NCBI RefSeq assembly: GCF_000321225.1
Contig: NW_004450661.1
Span: 2,099,819-2,163,818 of the forward strand
DNA length: 64,000 bases
Source of the DNA: Odobenus rosmarus divergens
Lineage: Eukaryota > Chordata > Mammalia > Carnivora > Odobenidae
Direction: 5' to 3'
The notes under the pieces were generated by a model. The model was not told where the DNA came from. It saw only the letters and a list, made by a program, of their open reading frames with translations, and did no database searches. Position numbers and translations under genes: made by a program. Positions 27,009 through 39,999 of this stretch are shown piece after piece. How positions within the stretch are numbered: position 1 is the stretch's first letter; each line of letters begins with the position of its first letter.

Positions 27009-28784
27009 TTAGTTGAGATTCAGTGAGGATATAAATAATGTCAACCAATCCAGGTCTCTTGGCTTCCCTCTAAAACAGTCTCTTGAACAGGAAAATGGCC
27101 CTGTGAGGAATACAAAAGAACAGTCCTTTAGAGCTGAATATTCTGAATTCAAATGCTAAGGTTATTGTCCTCCAGGAGGAAGTTAGCAAAGGAACGTATT
27201 TAACCAACCAACCAATGAATCCTGCAGAAATCCAGTGATTCCCATGAGACATGTTCAAGTCCTAACTCATCTCAATGAAAGTCCACGGGTACTCTGGAGC
27301 AACAGAGAACGCAAAAGGAATTTCTTCTGGGCTCCATCTAGCATCTTAGCCTTGTCAGTCTTTTGGCCAAAAGCTACAAATTGGCCTTGTTGACCCTGAT
27401 TAGCATTTACCCATCCTAGGAGGAGAAAATCTTCTTAGGCAAAGGAAGGGAGATGGAGGATTGCCTCGCGCAACACACACACCAGAGAGCCCTCCTCTTG
27501 GTAAGGAAATGACTAGACACTCCTATACTAGAGCCTTATAGAACCTGATCAAGATGCTTACAATGGCAAAAACCCTCTTGCTGAGATTTTGTGGCCACAG
27601 AAGCCACATTTCAGAGCTCTTTCACTGACCACCAGCCCACATTCACTTCGGATGCAGGGATTAAGTGGGCCAGAGACGTATGGCTGCTCAGTGTGTTCTC
27701 ACCACTTCCCACGTTTTTCAAGATCAAAAGTCTCAGTACTTTCTGTGCTCAGGTAATCAACTGTCCCTCTTTTTCTCTTCAAGACCTTAAATTAGGCAAA
27801 TAACATCCAGAACTTAAATATCAGCATTATTTTAGCTTGGCTCTCTCCTTTCCACAGAATACTTACCCCTTCCCCAAGAAAAGAAAAAAAAGAACATGCA
27901 CACAACCCTTCTTTTGTTGTAAACGGGAGGGGGTTTTGTTTATATATGCATACCATGCAAAGGGAAATAGTAGTAACATATGACGTCCTCATTTAATTGG
28001 GAGGTTAATTTTGTTCTAGCACAGCATCTACAATTTATTCACAGTATGGGTAACCATCCCTCCTTATCTATGTGGGGAGGAGTAGAGGAACCAAAGGGAG
28101 GAGAGATAACTAAATACGATAATCTATTCTTAAAAATGCTTTCATCTATTTAAAAGGAACATAAAACACAACTTCCAGGAAGTTAATCTATACACCTGTT
28201 AATTTTATAAATATACTTTTACTGAAAATCTACAACCAGTCTTTCCCTCCATCTCGTCCATATAATCATGAATACTTCCTGAGTACCAAGCACATTACGA
28301 GACCCTAAAGATATCCAGCCTGATGAGATGTGGTCCATGCATTCCAGGAACTTATCAGGACAAAAAGACATGTGCACAACTAACTAAAGAAACCAGTAAT
28401 AAAATGATTAACTCTGAGGGAGGTAAAGGGCTATGTCTCAGAGGGGTCACATTTGAACTTGCTCTAATCCGGAAGGATGAGTAAGACTCATTCAAACATT
28501 TTGAATGCCTAACATGTAACTACCACATATGATACAATAACAATATTTAGAGAAATGAACATATATTGCCTGCCTCTGGTAAACTCAAGAGGTTGTGGGA
28601 GGAAGGGAACATTCCAGGCTGAGGACCAGCATGAGCAAAGGTCTGGCAGCATAGAACACACAAAGACTGGCATAGACAGACAAAGGGCAGCCAGGAAGAT
28701 TGGCAGGAAATGAGCCTGAAGACCAGACTGGGATGGGCTTGACTGTCAAAGATCTTTGACAGTTCTGTAGAGACAGGATAATCC

Positions 28785-29498
28785 TTCAGGTATGCCACTA
28801 GGATGGCTATAATAAAAAAGACAACAGCAAGTGTTGACGAGGATGTGGAGAGATTGGAACCCCTGTGCACCACTGATGGGAATGGAATGTAAAATGGTGC
28901 GTTCAATTTGACAGTTTGGCAGTTCTTCAAAAGTTAGGCATAAAGTTACCATATGACTCAGCAATTCTATTCCTAAATACGTGCTCGAGAGAAATGGCAA
29001 CATATGTCTACACAAAAACCTGTACATGAATGTTCATAGCAACAGTATTCATAATAGCCAAAATGTGGAAACAATCCAAAATATCCATAAACTGAGGAAC
29101 AGATAGACAAAACATGGTATCTATTTGGCAATAAAAAGAAACAAAATACTGATACATATTGCAACATGGATGAACCTTAAAAATATTATGCTAAGTGAAA
29201 GAGGCCAGACACAAAAAGTCACCTATTTTTGGTTCCATTTATGTGAAATGTCCAAGAAGCAGCAAATCCATAGAACACAGAAAGTAGATTCATTGTTGCC
29301 AGGAGCTGGAGGAGAGGGGTGGGAAGATGGAGTGACTGCCAATGGGTATGGAGTTTCTTTTTTGGGGTGATGAAAATGTTCTGGAATGTGATAGTGGTGA
29401 TGGATACGTAACTCTGTAAATACACTAAACAACTGTCCATTTAAAAAGTATGAAATTTATGGTATGTGAATTATATCTCAATAAAGATGTTATTTAAA
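28785..29498 (+). mobile_element. Old L1 3' segment
   Basis: Sense LINE-1 end of ORF2 and 3' UTR: GGATGTGGAGAGATTGGAAC, TATGACTCAGCAATTCTATT, AATGTTCATAGCAACAGTAT, GTGAAAGAGGCCAGACACAA, TGTTCTGGAATGTGATAGTG, ATATCTCAATAAAGATG and an A tail. No intact ORF. Confidence 0.88.
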
Positions 29499-29594
29499 AA
29501 GGGGGGGATAACCCTTCATGTTGGTCTTCTCTTCCTGAGTTATTCTTGAACAGAACAACTAAGCCCTAAAAGAAGTACAAAAATCACTAAATCA

Positions 29595-29788
29595 GAGGCG
29601 GCTGGGTGGCTCAGTCAGTTAAGCGTGTGACTCTTGATTTCCACTCAGGTCATGATCTCAGGGTGGTGAGATCGAACCCTGTGTGGGGTTCAGCATGGAG
29701 CCTGCTTAAGATTCTCTCTCTCTCCCTCTCTCTCCCTCCACAGCCCCCCCCACACACGTGGCGCTCACTCTCTTTAAAAAAAAAAAAA
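29595..29788 (+). mobile_element. CanSINE, older subfamily
   Basis: Carries GTGTGACTCTTGATTTCCAC in place of the CTGCCTTCGGCTC block. Target repeat CACTAAATCA on both sides. Confidence 0.93.
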
Positions 29789-30348
29789 GAAAGAAACAAA
29801 TTCACTAAATCACTCTTAAATGTATATAAGTCCAATAAGTTTAACTTTCTTGTTGACTCCTAAAAGTATAAGTAATTTCCCTCAAAGACCTCAAATAGTT
29901 GGGAAACACTGAGTGAGCTCTGTCATGACTAATGCCCCACTAAAGTTATGTGCTAAGAGGGAATAATAGCCAGTTATAGATAATGATTTGACTCCATGTG
30001 TTTATTTTCTCTCCTATACTAGGCACCTTTGAAATAAAAGTAAATGAATTAAAAAGGTAAAAACCCACACAAAAATTAGGAGTAAAAAAGAACAGGAAAA
30101 ATGACAATGGAAGAAGCAGAAATAATATAGGAAACAAAAAATAACTTCTAAAAAAATCCCCAATTAGTATCCTCAGAGAGATTCAAGAGTTATTACAACC
30201 ATAAACTAGAACAGGATGCTATGAAAAAGAGAGAGAGAGCGAGAACAATTAAGACCCCCTATAAATTAAAAGTGAGTAATTAAAAATTCAGCATAAATAT
30301 TAGAAGGTAAAGTCTCATAGAGAGTAGTGCAGAGACAAAAATATTTCT

Positions 30349-30528
30349 TTTTTTTAAAGATTTTATTTATTTATTCATGAGAGACAGAGGGAGAAAGAGA
30401 GAGAGAGAGAGGCAGAGGGAGAAGCAGGCTCCCCGGGGGAGCCCGATGTGGGACTCGATCCCAGGATCCTGGGACCAGAACCTGAGCCGAAGGCAGACGC
30501 TTAACCATCTGAGCCACCCAGGCGCCCG
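30349..30528 (-). mobile_element. CanSINE, antisense
   Basis: Ends GAGCCACCCAGGCGCCC. Target-site duplication AGACAAAAATATTTCTT before and AGACAGAAATATTTCTT after. Confidence 0.95.
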
Positions 30529-30724
30529 AGACAGAAATATTTCTTAAAATAAGACATAGAGCATCAATCCAAGAGAACAACATGCATCCTAACAGGAACA
30601 AGAGAAAGAACAACTTGAGAAAAAGCCAGAGACATTTTTTAAAAACTAAAACAATCAAATGTGAGGGTAGAATAAAGATACTCAGATGTGCAAATACCTA
30701 GGAAAGTTATTTCTCACATATTCT

Positions 30725-30918
30725 TTTTTTTAAGCTTTATTTATTTATTTTAGAGAGCATGTGACTGGCAGGAGGGGGACGGGGGAGAGAGACTCCTCAA
30801 GCAGACTCCCCACTGAGCACAAAGCCCGACACAGGGCTCAATCCCAGGACCCTGAGATCATGACCTGAGCCGAAATCAAGAGTCAGATGCTTAACCGACT
30901 GAGCCACCCAGGCACTCT
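30725..30918 (-). mobile_element. CanSINE, antisense
   Basis: Ends GAGCCACCCAGGCACTC. Target repeat CACATATTCTTT on both sides. Confidence 0.94.
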
Positions 30919-31173
30919 TCCCACATATTCTTTCTTGGGAACTTACTTGGGGATGTTTATCAGCAAAGTGAGGAATAAGGAAAGAAGATAACATGAGAAC
31001 CAGGCGGGGTAAAGTGGCTCCAAATATAGAAAGTGGGAAGGAAGCTAACAGAAAGCATTCAGCACAGAATCGTTCAGAGAACAGAAGTTCCAAAAGAGAG
31101 TTATCTAGGGATAAAGGAGGTCAGTACCTGATGATATTCCTGATCATTTGAAACAACATAAAAAGTTAATATA

Positions 31174-31374
31174 GGGGGCCCCTGGGTGGCTCCAGTCAGT
31201 TAAGCATCTGCCTTGGGCTCAGGTCATGATCCCAGGGCCCTTGGGATGGAGCCCAGGATCTGGCTCCCTGCTCAGCCAGGAGCCTGTTTCTCCCGCTCCC
31301 GCTGCCCCTCCCCACCGGCTCGTGCTCTCACTCTCTCTCATTCTCTCTAATAAATAAATAAAATCTTAAAAAAA
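31174..31374 (+). mobile_element. CanSINE
   Basis: Head GGGGGCCCCTGGGTGGCTCC. Target repeat AAGTTAATATA / AAGTCAATATA. Confidence 0.94.
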
Positions 31375-31379
31375 TAAGT

Positions 31380-31950
31380 CAATATAAGTACATAATTTGG
31401 GGGTGGGGGGTGGGCAGGAAAAGAAAGTAGAAGAATCAAAGAAAACAAAAGCTGTACAAGAAGGGAAACCAAATCACACCATGTCTCATCACTGTCACAA
31501 CAGTGTAAACACCTTATTAATTTCCAATTTTTAAAGCCAACATACAGAAAAGCATGGAATATTTAACTCTAAGTATCTGAATATAATCTTATCAATTTCA
31601 ACACCATAAAAATACAAATGATAAGTTTAGAGAGGAAAGTGAGAACAATCATGGGATGGTGTCTAGAGCTGATATAATAAAAAAGAAAGGTATAAATATT
31701 TTAAAGCTGCAAAGATAACCAATAAGGGAGTAATATAATTATATTAGGAGAAAGAGGTTGAAAGTTAATAAAGTGAGATAAAAACTCAGCTAACTTAGCG
31801 GAAGTCAACAGCTAATAGCTAAAATTGATAAATCTAGAAATAGCTGTACTGCATATTATTTAGAGACATGGCAGAAACTATAAGAAGAAACAGCTAAAAT
31901 TAGAACATGTGACCTCTGATGAGCAGGATGGGCAAAGGGACAAGGCACAG
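31380..31950 (+). mobile_element. Possible ancient L1 sequence
   Basis: AT-rich, with L1-like phrases (AATACAAATGATAAGTTTAG; TAATAAAAAAGAAAGGTATA) but no diagnostic block. It could equally be unique intron. Confidence 0.3.
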
Positions 31951-32640
31951 GATGGTTGTTTTTCTTTATAAGCTCTTCAGTTTGATTTTTTTTTTAACCA
32001 AGAACATATATTACTTTGATAAAAATAAGTATATTCTTAATTTTTAATGAATTTAATCAGAAAAAATTAACTTATTGATTAAATGTTTTTTGTTAAAAAA
32101 TGAGAACAGGATGCATTTCAAGCTCCAGCTATCACTGCAGTTTCCCGTAAACATATTCTGGTCATCCTTTGAAGGTGCTCACCCTTCCTCAAACATTCCC
32201 ATTGTCGCTGCTGTGCAGATTACAGTCCTTTCTGGGAAAAAGCAAGTCTCATTCCAGAATTTAAATTTCAAAAATAGTTACCTCTCAGTGTTAACCCAAG
32301 CAAGAAGTTATAGTTGCCAGGGAGCAAGATTCCCTTGCCACTATGTGATATCCAAGGATGTGGAGTGAAGGGAGGAAAGAATTCTAGTCCCAGTCACAAA
32401 GCCATTTGCCCCCAACAGGAAGGAAATTCTTCCCCCTTCCCCTGCCCCATCCCTTGCACACATGTGTGTATCCTATTATGGTTGGCTGGGAAGGGGGCAT
32501 ATTCTAGATTCTCTTCAATTCCTAAGCTACAAATAATTGACCTGCCAAGTACCTTCCAAAATACAATCTGTTTATAAATTGTGGGTTACCCATACAAATA
32601 CCATAACACTACATATATCATCAGAAACTAAGCAATTCTT

Positions 32641-32872
32641 GGGGCGCCTGGGTGGCTCAGTCATTAAGGTTCTGCCTTCGGCTCAGGTCATGATCCCAGG
32701 GTCCTGGGATCGAGCCCTGCATCAGGCTCCCTGTTCAGTGGGAGTTTGCTTGTCCCTCTGCCCATCCCCCTGCTCATACTCTCTCTCTCTAGCTCACTCT
32801 TTCTCTCTCAAATAAATAAATAAAATCTTAAAAAACATATATAAAAAAAGAAAAAAGAAAAAAAAAGAAAAG
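32641..32872 (+). mobile_element. CanSINE with long A-rich tail
   Basis: Head GGGGCGCCTGGGTGGCTCAG. Tail with interspersed G. Target repeat AAGCAATTC on both sides. Confidence 0.95.
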
Positions 32873-32948
32873 AATTAAGCAATTCCACATAAGCAATATT
32901 CCAGATCTTAATAAGAATGCATACCATTTATCAATATTTACTCTGTGC

Positions 32949-33153
32949 GGGCGCCTGGGTGGTTCAGTTGGTTAAGCGACTGCCTTCGGCTCAGGTCATG
33001 ATCCTGGAGTCCCGGGATCGAGTCCCACATCGGGCTCCCTGCTCAGCAGGGAATCTGCTTCTCCCTCTGACCCTCTTCCCTCTTGTGCTCTCTATCTCTC
33101 ATTCTCTCTCTCGCTCAAATAAATAAATAAATAAATAAAATCTTTAAAAAAAA
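32949..33153 (+). mobile_element. CanSINE
   Basis: Target-site duplication ATATTTACTCTGTGC on both sides. Tail has six AAAT units. Confidence 0.96.
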
Positions 33154-33164
33154 TATTTACTCTG

Positions 33165-33415
33165 TGCTGGCTCTGTACTAAGATTTTATCATATATTAAG
33201 GGGAGGGTTTTTTGATCTTCATAACAATCTTTGTGAAGTGGTATTACTTTACTAAATGAAGTGTCACGGATTTCATCATTTTACTCACAAGTACGCTAAG
33301 CCTCTGAGGACACAGTCAGTCATAGCAGGTTAGAGTTAGGATTTGAATCTAGGTCTACCTGACTTCAAAACCCATGCTTTTAATCATCGTGTTACATTGT
33401 CTCCCTCTTATTCCA
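33165..33415 (-). mobile_element. MIR fragment
   Basis: Antisense MIR, long copy: TTCATAACAATCTTTGTGAA, AGGATTTGAATCTAGGTCTA, CCTGACTTCAAAACCCATGC. Confidence 0.75.
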
Positions 33416-33854
33416 TTAAGTACTAAAATCAGACCATTTCTATGAAAATCTTTGTAACACATTAAATTTATTTGCCTTCCTAGAAAAACACTAAGTATAA
33501 TGAGACCTTTAATTGGTGAGTCAACATTACCATTATTGTCACCATACATTATGATTCTACTTTGTGATCTATAATGATGTCCTCAGGAAATATTGATGTA
33601 CAAAGAAGTAATTATTCCTCATCTAAATGTTTGCATTCCCCTGTCTAGATCTTTAATGTTTGGTCTCTTGCCTCACTTGCAAATTATCACCTCCCACTTC
33701 TTAAAACTTAGTGTGCTGACCTACTCTATAACAGTCCTGCTTCCACATAGTGACAGACGAGGACAGGAGAGGAGCGGAAACTTTGTGCCTAGATCCCCAC
33801 CCGACTTTCAGGGGTGGGAAAGGATGCCACACCGGCCACTTAAAAGAGCTGCAG

Positions 33855-34036
33855 AGCAAACCTGGCCGTATTAGCCTCCTGAGTACCCCCTCAGCTCCCA
33901 TGGATTCTGGAAAGGATCCAGAAGCTCCCAACCACACCACTACATAGCAAACCTGGCTGTGTTAGCTTCCTGAGCCCCTCCTTCAGCAACCATGGATTCT
34001 GGAAAGGATCCAGAAGCTCCTAACTACGCCACTAGG
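33855..34036. repeat. 91-bp tandem duplication
   Basis: Two diverged copies (33855-33945 and 33946-34036), both containing AGCAAACCTGGC, then CATGGATTCTGG and AAAGGATCCAGAAGCTCC. The unit is not a repeat family I recognise. Confidence 0.93.
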
Positions 34037-34176
34037 GCTGAAGTTGCATAAGCAGATGGTTATCACAGTGGAGTGAAGTGACCCTGTAGCCAAAGACTGT
34101 GTGTCAAACTGCCTGACTTAGGGGTTCAGGCAAATATCAGAGGTGAGTTGCACAGCCAGTGGGGGCTGATCGAGTT

Positions 34177-34268
34177 ACATACACACACACATACACACAC
34201 AACACACACATATGCATGCGCACACATACATACACATACACATACTACACACATATACACACACACAA
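34177..34268. repeat. CA-rich compound microsatellite
   Basis: Imperfect (CA)n with ATACA and TATGCATGCG interruptions. Confidence 0.9.
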
Positions 34269-35194
34269 GGGAGTATGTGTTGGGTTGAGGCAGGGTATCA
34301 AGTTCTGCTCAATCCAAGGAACAGAATATAAGTTCAGCTAGTCATCTAGTGACCCAAACAGAGGCCACTGCCAGAGACCCAAGAAACTGGGGCGGGGCGG
34401 GGCAGAGACAAGGTCTTGCACTGGGGATCTGAGGCCTCCGAGGTGGTGCAAGTGCTTGCCTCCACCCCACACACTATCAGAGGGGGAAGCAATGGGTTGG
34501 GCAGAATTGGATTCTCAACACAAGAAACTGAGTTACCCAAAAAAGAATAATTAAAACGGAAGAGCCTGAGATACTACTAACTGGGATGTTCAGAGTCTCC
34601 CTTTGCTGTTCAGTGGAGTGGGAGCTTCTGAGGGAGATAAACTTTGTTAAATAAAATAAAGAAGTGAACCTAGGTGGGTCTGAGTCAGTTTGCTACCATG
34701 CCTCCAGAAGTATGTCTGCATAAAAAGAGACAGACTCAGAAAGTGGGAATCTCCTGAAAAAACTGCATAAACTGTGGTGCAAGAACTCCATGACAGCAAT
34801 TTTGTTCAACTAAGTCTTAATTCCTCCAGGTGGTTGGCTGTACTCCCGCTGGTTAAGAATGCCAAATAAGAGGACTCTAGCGAAGTGATACGGACTTTCT
34901 AGCCAAGTAGAGAGACATGCATTCCACATCCAAACATAAATGACTCTGGGATTATTTACTATTTTCCAAACTGAATACGTGAAAACTTATTTTGAAGCCA
35001 AACAAAACTCAATTAGGAAAGTATCCCTTTGCATGGACAAAACATCAAAAATACATAATCTCCTAAGACTGCAGCAGAATTGGCCTGATCTGCATATAAG
35101 AGATTTGGAAATTTTGATCTGAGAAATGTTAGGAAATCTGCCATTCTTCATTGGTGAAAAGGGTATCATCACCATCAAGACTGCATGCATTAAT

Positions 35195-35335
35195 AGTCAC
35201 TGGGTCATTACTACCTGAGGTAGGTAGACATTAGTATTAACCCATTTTTATAAATATTGCAAAAAGCCTTAATAAATTGACATAATTTTTCCTAGGCCAT
35301 ACATCTAATAAAGCTGGGACTGCCTAACACTGTAT
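35195..35335 (-). mobile_element. MIR-like fragment
   Basis: Antisense MIR-like: TACCTGAGGTAGGTAGACAT, CATTTTTATAAATATTGC, GCCATACATCTAATAAAGCT. Confidence 0.5.
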
Positions 35336-36098
35336 CAGGGTTCACAGAAACAGAACTAATAGGAGGTGTGTGTGTACATATGTGTGTGTGTGTGTGTGTG
35401 AATCCAGAGAAAGAGAGATTTATTATAAGGAATTGGTTCATGTGATTATGAAGGATGACAAATCCCAAGATCTGTCAAGCTGGAGACCCAAGAGAGCCAA
35501 TGGTGTAGTTCCAGTTCAAATCTAAAGGCCTAAGAACCAGGAGAGCTCATGGTGTAGACCGAGGAAGAGCCAATGTTTCATTTCAAACCCAAACGCAGGA
35601 AGAAACCAATGTCCCAGCTTAAAAGTAGTCAGGCAGAAGGAATTCCCTCTTATTCAGAGGAAAGTCAGCTTTTTGTTCTATTCAGCCCTTCAACTGATTA
35701 GATGAAGCCCACCCACATTAGGGAGATCCATCTGCTTTACTCAGTCTACTGATTTAAATGTTACACTCAGGGACGCCTGGGTGGCTCAGTCAGTTAAGCG
35801 TCTGCCTTCGGCTCAGGTCATGATCCCAGGGTCCTGGGATCGAGTCCCACATGAGGCTCCCTGCTCAGCGGGAGCCTGCTTCGCCCTCTGCCTGCCCCTC
35901 CCTCTGCTTGTGCTCTCTCTCTCTCTCTGACAAATAAATAAATAAAATCTTAAAAAAAAAAAAAAGACTGGTGGAATATTTAAAATAAATAAATAAAATA
36001 AATGTAACACTCTCACAGAAACACTCAGAATAATATCTGACCACATATCTCCACACTCTCTAACCAAATCAAGTTGACACATAAAACCAACCATCACA
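35336..36098 (-). mobile_element. LTR-like old repeat, split by a CanSINE
   Basis: Antisense copy of a common mammalian repeat. The right end, read on minus, starts GATGGTTGGTTTTATGTGTC; the left end gives GTTCTGTTTCTGTGAACCCT. The middle has CAACTGATTAGATGAAGCCC and ATCTGCTTTACTCAGTC. TG/CA-like ends and a minus-strand AATAAA-type motif suggest a MaLR/ERVL-type solo LTR, but the family name is not certain. It contains a (TG)n at 35365-35400 and a CanSINE at 35770. Confidence 0.7.
35770..35965 (+). mobile_element. CanSINE inside LTR-like repeat
   Basis: Complete copy, head GGGACGCCTGGGTGGCTCAG, poly-A after AAATAAATAAATAAAATCTT. Confidence 0.95.
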
Positions 36099-36541
36099 AA
36101 CACCAAAGCCAAAGCTCTTAGCTGTATGATGCTCTACAATAATCTTTTACAGAATCAGCAGAACCATAGCTCACAAATTCTGCAGCTCCCTCAAAGTCCT
36201 TGGTAGTACTCCAGGACTCTAGGTTTGGCAGAATACAGTACCTCTATAAAGCTCTATTTTGATAAATAGCTTTTATGAAGGCAACACTTATCTTTCCATA
36301 CCTGAGGCTTTCACTGAGAGGAAGGGGTATCTACCTATCCCCAGAAAGAAGTGTTATAATGAATACTTTGACCCCTTTCTTCACCCCCCTCACTTATACC
36401 TACCTATGTAGATTGATCAAGGTATCAGTAGGAATCTCAAAGGCAAGGAGAATCCACTGTGTGTACTGACCTCTCAGACTAACCTGTGCCCGGTGTGGTG
36501 GGGGGAAAGAGGGCCTGAGCTACCTGTCTCAGAACCCAGCT

Positions 36542-36673
36542 GGGGGGGTACCTGGGTGACTCAGTCAAGCATCCGACGCTTGACCTCAGCTCAAGTCTTA
36601 ATCTCAGGGTTGTGAATTTAAGCCCTGCATGGGGCTCCATGCTGGGTGTGAAGCCTACTTGAAAAAGAAAAGA
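36542..36673 (+). mobile_element. Older CanSINE, 3'-shortened
   Basis: GGTACCTGGGTGACTCAGTC, GACGCTTGACCTCAGCTC, TTAATCTCAGGGTTGTGAAT, then a short A-rich tail. Confidence 0.85.
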
Positions 36674-37116
36674 ACCCACTGGAACAGCTCTGCCAGCCCT
36701 CTGCTCTGTCATTTCCAGCTTCTTCCTCCAGGAGTAGGTCGGTGACTCATGGTCTAGAAGCCTAGGCTTGAGGAGGGAGACAGGTGGCATTGCATGTTCT
36801 CCAATCTAGTTTAACTGTCATAAAGCTAATACTGTATTTTGACTTTCAAGTGGCTCCTTCAGGCAATCTTCACTTGGATAAAAATCTGGAGGAATGAAAG
36901 TTAAATGGGCTCCAACACATTAACATGGATCAAAGCTCCAAGATCCCAAAGGGTATTCAGAGGTCATCTGCTTTCCTGCCTCCTGGCTCTGCCAAATCAC
37001 ACTGGTGAAAGTCTTCATAAAATACCTACAAAGGAAGAGGTAATACGATCCCCTCCAGAACACTCCTTGTGCTTTGTTAAGTCCTTTTCATTTTCTTCTT
37101 TTTGAAAAAAAAAAAA

Positions 37117-37122
37117 TATACA

Positions 37123-37145
<23 letters not shown>
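37117..37145. repeat. (AT)n microsatellite
   Basis: AT dinucleotides between an A-run and a T-run; hairpin-prone. Confidence 0.9.
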
Positions 37146-37153
<8 letters not shown>

Positions 37154-37254
37154 TTAGTAGAGACCAACCGCTCACATGTCTCAGGCCCATGACTCTGAGA
37201 GCTGGTACAAAGCATCACTATCAACAGTTGAGATTACACTGTCCCCAATAAACC

Positions 37255-37560
37255 ATGCCTCCTCACATTCATGCCCTGGTTTAGTTCCCAATCCTTGAAT
37301 CTGGGTGGGTCTGCAATTTGCTTTGACCAAGAGACTGCAGTAGATTGGATGCTATGCCAATCCCAGGCCTAAGTTTGAAGGTCTGAAAGGTCTGCTTCTG
37401 CACTCTTGGGAGCCCTGAGCTGTCAGGCGATCCCTGAGCTACACCACTGGAGACACCACATGGACATTCTACAAGCAGAGGGCATCTGGTAAGACAGAGG
37501 CCATGAGATTCTATGGAGAAGCACCAAGGAACCTAGTCAACAATGAAAACCAATGGGAGA
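37255..37560 (+). mobile_element. MLT1-like MaLR LTR
   Basis: Sense MLT1 pattern: TTGAATCTGGGTGGGTCTGC, TGCTTTGACCAAGAGACTGC, TGCTATGCCAATCCCAGGCC, CACTCTTGGGAGCCCTGAGC, CTGGAGACACCACATGG. Confidence 0.7.
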
Positions 37561-38200
37561 AGGAGGGGTGAAAGACACCCTATTAACCCACCCTTCCCCA
37601 GCAATCCCTAGGGTCCCCAGAGCACCATCTGAAAGAACAAACATGGGGACAAGTTGGGTCCTAGTGGCAGTGTAGTCCCTAAAGAGCTGCGTGGGTATAT
37701 CACTTCAGCTCTCTGGGTCTCAGTGGAGATGAACTACAAATTTTCTATGCTTCTGGTAGCAATAAAATCTGACTCTCTAAGTAACTGGATTCATAACAAA
37801 GAACAAATCAGATGATGCCTCTGCAACCTGCAAGTACCCGCCCATGTAGAGTAACCAGTCATAACCCTGAACTATCACTTCTCTAAATGCTGGACTCTGT
37901 AGAGTCTAGGTCACTTTAAAAATAGCAGAAACGCCTTCTAAATGTAACTCGGTGGGACGTGATACATTTCAGGTGAACTATGCTGTACTGGGCTTTTGCT
38001 CAGTGGAACTATCTGGATTTGGACACATGATAGGATGTGCCATATTCATGTAAAAGTATACCCTGTTGTCAAGGGAGTCTACGGTAGACAGAAATCACAT
38101 GTTAGTAGGTCAGTTTATATATACAGAAAATGCCCAGATGTGTCTTTGGAATCTATTAAAATCCAAGTAAGACATAAGCTCTCGACTACATATATAGCTA

Positions 38201-38414
38201 TTTTTTTAAGATTTTATTTATTTGTTTGTTTATTTGAGAGACAGAGAGAGAACACAGGAGAAGGAGCAGAGGAAGAGGGACAAGCAGAGTCAGTGCTGAG
38301 CATGGAGCCCGACACGGGGCTTGATCCCACGACCCTGAGATCATGACCCTGAGATCATGACCCAAGCTGAAATCAAGTCGGATGCTTAACCGACTGAGCC
38401 ACCCAGGTGCCCCT
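38201..38414 (-). mobile_element. CanSINE, antisense, with 14-bp internal duplication
   Basis: Ends GAGCCACCCAGGTGCCCC. Inside, CCCTGAGATCATGA occurs twice in a row near 38332-38360. Confidence 0.95.
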
Positions 38415-39999
38415 ATACATACAGCTTTTGCACGTAGAATGTGTGACTTCCAATCAGCCAGTGGCCCATTCTGAAGCACCACGCCTGCCTCCAAATTCAT
38501 ATTCTCTGAACTGATCAAGTCCCTCTTACATTGTTCAGGAAAATGTGTAGGTTCAACTTGGCTGCCCATGCCATGATTTATTCATTGGCTCTCATCTGAA
38601 AGTTCCCTGTGTCTCCAGGTCTTTGATGCAAATTAGATAGATTCTACTGCCTCCCTCTGATGCCTTTTCACCCCCTGAAGGTCTTTAGCTGTAAGAGCGC
38701 ACGCAAGTAAATGTAAGGTTTCCCAAATTCAACCTTCCTCAGCCCACACAGTTTTCCTCTGGTTTGTAGAATAACACAAACACTCTCTTAAAATTTGAAA
38801 GAGTCCCCTCCCCACACCATGTAAAGTTTCTCCAGCTAATGGGGCATGAGCTAAGTCACATTGCAGTGAGTGAGACGGGTCAACATCATTCCAAATCTAC
38901 CATTTGCCCCTAAAGCATAACACAGAGCTATTCTAAAAAGAAATTGTTAGAAAACTGCTTTTCATCCTAATTACCACAAATAACAAAGAAGAGACTAACT
39001 GAAGCAATGACTTAACAAGTGACTCAGTTTGGGCCATCAGCAGTTCACTCAAATGTATTGTTCCTGTACACGCTGGTTATTTAGAGGCCTGCAATATGCA
39101 TTACACAATATGCTTCTAAGAACTAGAGATATTTCTCTTAGAAGGGAACACATCTTTGTGATACTTCCACTGTTACAGATTACTAAGGATATCAGTGCTC
39201 TTACAAAAAGCAAGTTTGAGTAAAATTATCTTTTCCTCTTTTTTAAAACAATAGAAAAAACAACATTGAGATAAATGATGAGAATAAGAAGTATGTACAT
39301 AGCACTAGACAAGGACAAGAAAACCATAATTCAACTTGCCTGAACCTAAATAAAATCTACTCCAGAAATTAATTTTTAGAAAAACAAAAAAGGATTGAGA
39401 TTTGGTAATATTTGGAAGAACGGAGAGGATGGGAGGAGAGAAACAAGAGCTTGGTCAGTATGACACACCTAAATGAAACATCTAAACTCTTAATACCAGC
39501 AGAAGTCATGTTCTGGCTCTATTGTGCTTTTCAACAATAAAATTCCATGAAAATTACTCTTCTAAATTGTCAAAGGCCCAATCCCGGCCCATTACAAACT
39601 GAACTCCCAAGAGATTCAATAATCACTTGCTTTGCCTCTAATTTTCATATCCTACATAAATACACTTGGATTAAGTCAGTAAGTTACAATGGAAAGAGAG
39701 GCTTCAGCCGGAGCTGGAGAACGGGCACCCAAGAGCAAGATACCTATAGCAAAACCTAGAGAATGAGTGAGCAGAGAAGGCAAGCCCGTTGGAAGAGCGA
39801 GCAGGAGAGACTGAGAGAGACAGAGACTAAGAGCCAGAGGGAGATAGAGAAAGAGAAAAAAAAAAATTCAAGGAGAAGGCATAGAGACAATTGGAAAGTA
39901 GGGATTGGGAAGCTGGGGGAGAGAATGATAGCTAATTCGTACGCTGGGGTCTACAAAATGGTGGCCACCCCCATGGCCCAGCCCATGTCACAAATCTAA

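Noticed and set aside
34159..34341. Coding frame through the CA-rich tract (Thr/His/Tyr repeats)
   Set aside because: It is a translation of a microsatellite, not a gene.
35336..36098. Intact endogenous retrovirus
   Set aside because: Only LTR-like sequence is present, with no gag, pol or env reading frame nearby.
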